A stretch of DNA of 23,343 nucleotides from UBA6921 sp031363085 (lineage in GTDB: Bacteria; Pseudomonadota; Gammaproteobacteria; SG8-11), in contig JANLTU010000220.1 in assembly GCA_031363085.1 (NCBI GenBank), positions 1 through 23,343 of the forward strand, given 5' to 3'. The translations under genes were made by a program, and so were the position numbers. Below, one piece after another: positions 23,101 through 23,343 of this stretch (positions are counted from its first letter, which is position 1; each line of letters starts with the position of its first letter). The notes beneath the pieces are model-generated. The model was not told the origin of the DNA. It saw only the letters and a list, made by a program, of their open reading frames with translations, and searched no databases.

Positions 23101-23343
23101 GGCGGGCAGGGGGCGATCCAAGGTTGTGCCGTCGCCCAGTTGCCCTGCATCGTTACGCCCCCAGCTCCAGACCGAGCCGTCCGTTTGCTTCGCGACGCTG
23201 AAGCCATACCCTCCGGCCACGTGGTTCACGTTGGCCAGCCCCAGGACGGGTACCGGCGTGTTACGGTTGAGCGTGGTGCCGTCGCCCAGTTGTCCGAAGC
23301 GATTGAAGCCCCAGGTCCACACCGTGCCATCCGCTTTGACGGC
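23080..23343 (-). CDS. RCC1-repeat protein (C-terminal part, cut by window edge)
   Basis: The minus-strand frame is open from the right edge to a TAG at 23080-23082. It shows two RCC1-type blades: VWTWGFNRFGQLGDGT, VNHVAGGYGFSVAKQTDGS and VWSWGRNDAGQLGDGT. Each has the W-x-W/S-W-G-x-N-x-x-G-Q-L-G-D-G pattern of RCC1/BLIP-II propellers. The protein ends RPLPAKVNGLP. Bacterial members are usually exported proteins of unknown function. The first 88 visible codons include the edge residues AVKADGT, so the ORF does not start in this window. Confidence 0.85.
   Translation of the reverse strand, partial: AVKADGTVWTWGFNRFGQLGDGTTLNRNTPVPVLGLANVNHVAGGYGFSVAKQTDGSVWSWGRNDAGQLGDGTTLDRPLPAKVNGLP

Overview
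The window looks like a chromosomal stretch of a proteobacterium. A betaproteobacterium is most likely, because the Tim44-like protein at 15195-16109 has the N-terminus typical of that group. This assignment rests on family resemblance only. Genes are densely packed on both strands. Many encode exported or surface proteins: a beta-helix protein, a beta-barrel, two kinds of beta-propeller, Calx-beta domains, a CSLREA protein and RCC1 repeats. No rRNA, tRNA, CRISPR array or complete transposase gene was seen.

Left part (1-4257): a response regulator cut by the left edge lies divergent from an H-NOX haem nitric-oxide sensor, with a possible frameshifted small gene between them. An orphan PhnD-like periplasmic binding protein follows. 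On the minus strand an AAA ATPase sits directly upstream of a DUF4276 TOPRIM-like protein. This is an arrangement of the OLD/PARIS kind and may be anti-phage. The DUF4276 gene carries a one-base frameshift.

Middle part (4351-14928), nearly all minus strand: a beta-helix protein with a CFI-box C-terminus overlaps a beta-barrel gene. Then come an EamA transporter and a candidate small structured RNA with its own promoter and terminator. Next is a degraded block: a Calx-beta gene without a start and with a frameshift, and a tandem-repeat lipoprotein gene broken by one nonsense codon. A large lipase-like protein with T6SS-effector features overlaps a putative lipoprotein immunity gene by 4 bp. 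A truncated CSLREA gene lies upstream of it.

Right part (15195-23343), mostly plus strand: the Tim44-like protein, a SAM-dependent methyltransferase, a SEC-C/TPR/GT41 O-GlcNAc-transferase-like fusion and a 13-blade Asp-box propeller with a C-terminal anchor. An accessory module follows: two paralogous ORF6N proteins flank a toxin-antitoxin pair with a truncated ParE-like toxin. Palindromic intergenic repeats and a 22-bp direct repeat accompany the module; one copy of the direct repeat is the 3' end of an RCC1-repeat gene that runs off the right edge.

Several genes are broken by single-base changes, some at short homopolymers. Either this is a decaying accessory region or the assembly contains indel errors. 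Raw reads would decide.
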